Shown in pieces: positions 12,682 through 12,687 of a stretch of DNA of 12,687 nucleotides. The first letter of the stretch is position 1; every line of letters begins with the position of its first letter. The position numbers and the translations under genes were made by a program. The DNA is from Sutterella sp. UBA4713 (GTDB lineage: Bacteria; Pseudomonadota; Gammaproteobacteria; Burkholderiales; Burkholderiaceae_F), in the NCBI GenBank assembly GCA_002404465.1, contig DHJT01000082.1, forward strand, positions 45,980 to 58,666. Direction: 5' to 3'. The notes under the pieces are model-generated. The model had not been told where the DNA came from, did no database searches, and saw nothing but the letters and a program-made list of their open reading frames with translations.

Positions 12682-12687
12682 ACGTAT

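Noticed and set aside
1..12687. CRISPR arrays, tRNA or rRNA genes, insertion sequences and phage genes
   Set aside because: No repeated spacer-like units, cloverleaf sequence, transposase, integrase or terminal inverted repeats were seen on either strand.

Overview
The window looks like chromosomal DNA of a betaproteobacterium in the order Burkholderiales. Base composition is moderate for that group, and protein features such as DsbL/DsbI relatives and a tailed TrpS would fit a gut-associated Sutterellaceae lineage (Sutterella/Parasutterella-like). The family placement is inferred from remembered protein features and gene order, not from a search. Fifteen protein genes fill almost the whole window. 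I see no tRNA, rRNA, insertion sequence, phage gene, integrase or CRISPR array, and no gene-free stretch longer than about 130 bases.

Layout. (1) 1-1184, minus: trpS, cut by the window's left edge, with a C-terminal extra domain. (2) 1299-2592, plus: a two-gene disulfide-bond operon resembling dsbL-dsbI. Its DsbL-like protein has a twin-arginine-like signal peptide, and no arylsulfate sulfotransferase gene is present in the window. (3) 2589-6221, minus: HIT-family hydrolase, tatA, tatB, tatC and a Bcr/CflA-type MFS efflux protein. They run head to tail and meet dsbI at a shared TTAA. TatA has an unusually long, lysine-rich, histone-H1-like tail. (4) 6308-7033, minus: a DUF554 membrane protein. 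Two terminator-like hairpins lie in front of it. (5) 7162-8812, minus: a membrane-anchored rhodanese-like protein lacking the catalytic cysteine, secB, and an orphan NarL-type response regulator. (6) 8915-12636, plus: gpmA, then envC and a ctpA-type S41 protease. Overlapping divergent promoters separate this block from the rhodanese gene.

Shared theme. Many of the genes concern export and maintenance of the cell envelope: SecB for unfolded Sec substrates, TatABC for folded substrates, DsbL/DsbI for periplasmic disulfides, EnvC for activating septal amidases, and CtpA for periplasmic proteolysis. Most are core genes in familiar neighbourhoods (HIT-tatABC; rhodanese-secB divergent from gpmA-envC-ctpA). 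I found no plainly new multi-gene system. The points most worth a second look are the TatA tail, the Tat-like signal on the DsbL homologue together with the missing sulfotransferase partner, the cysteine-less rhodanese, its possible pseudoknot leader, and the NarL-type regulator placed beside secB.
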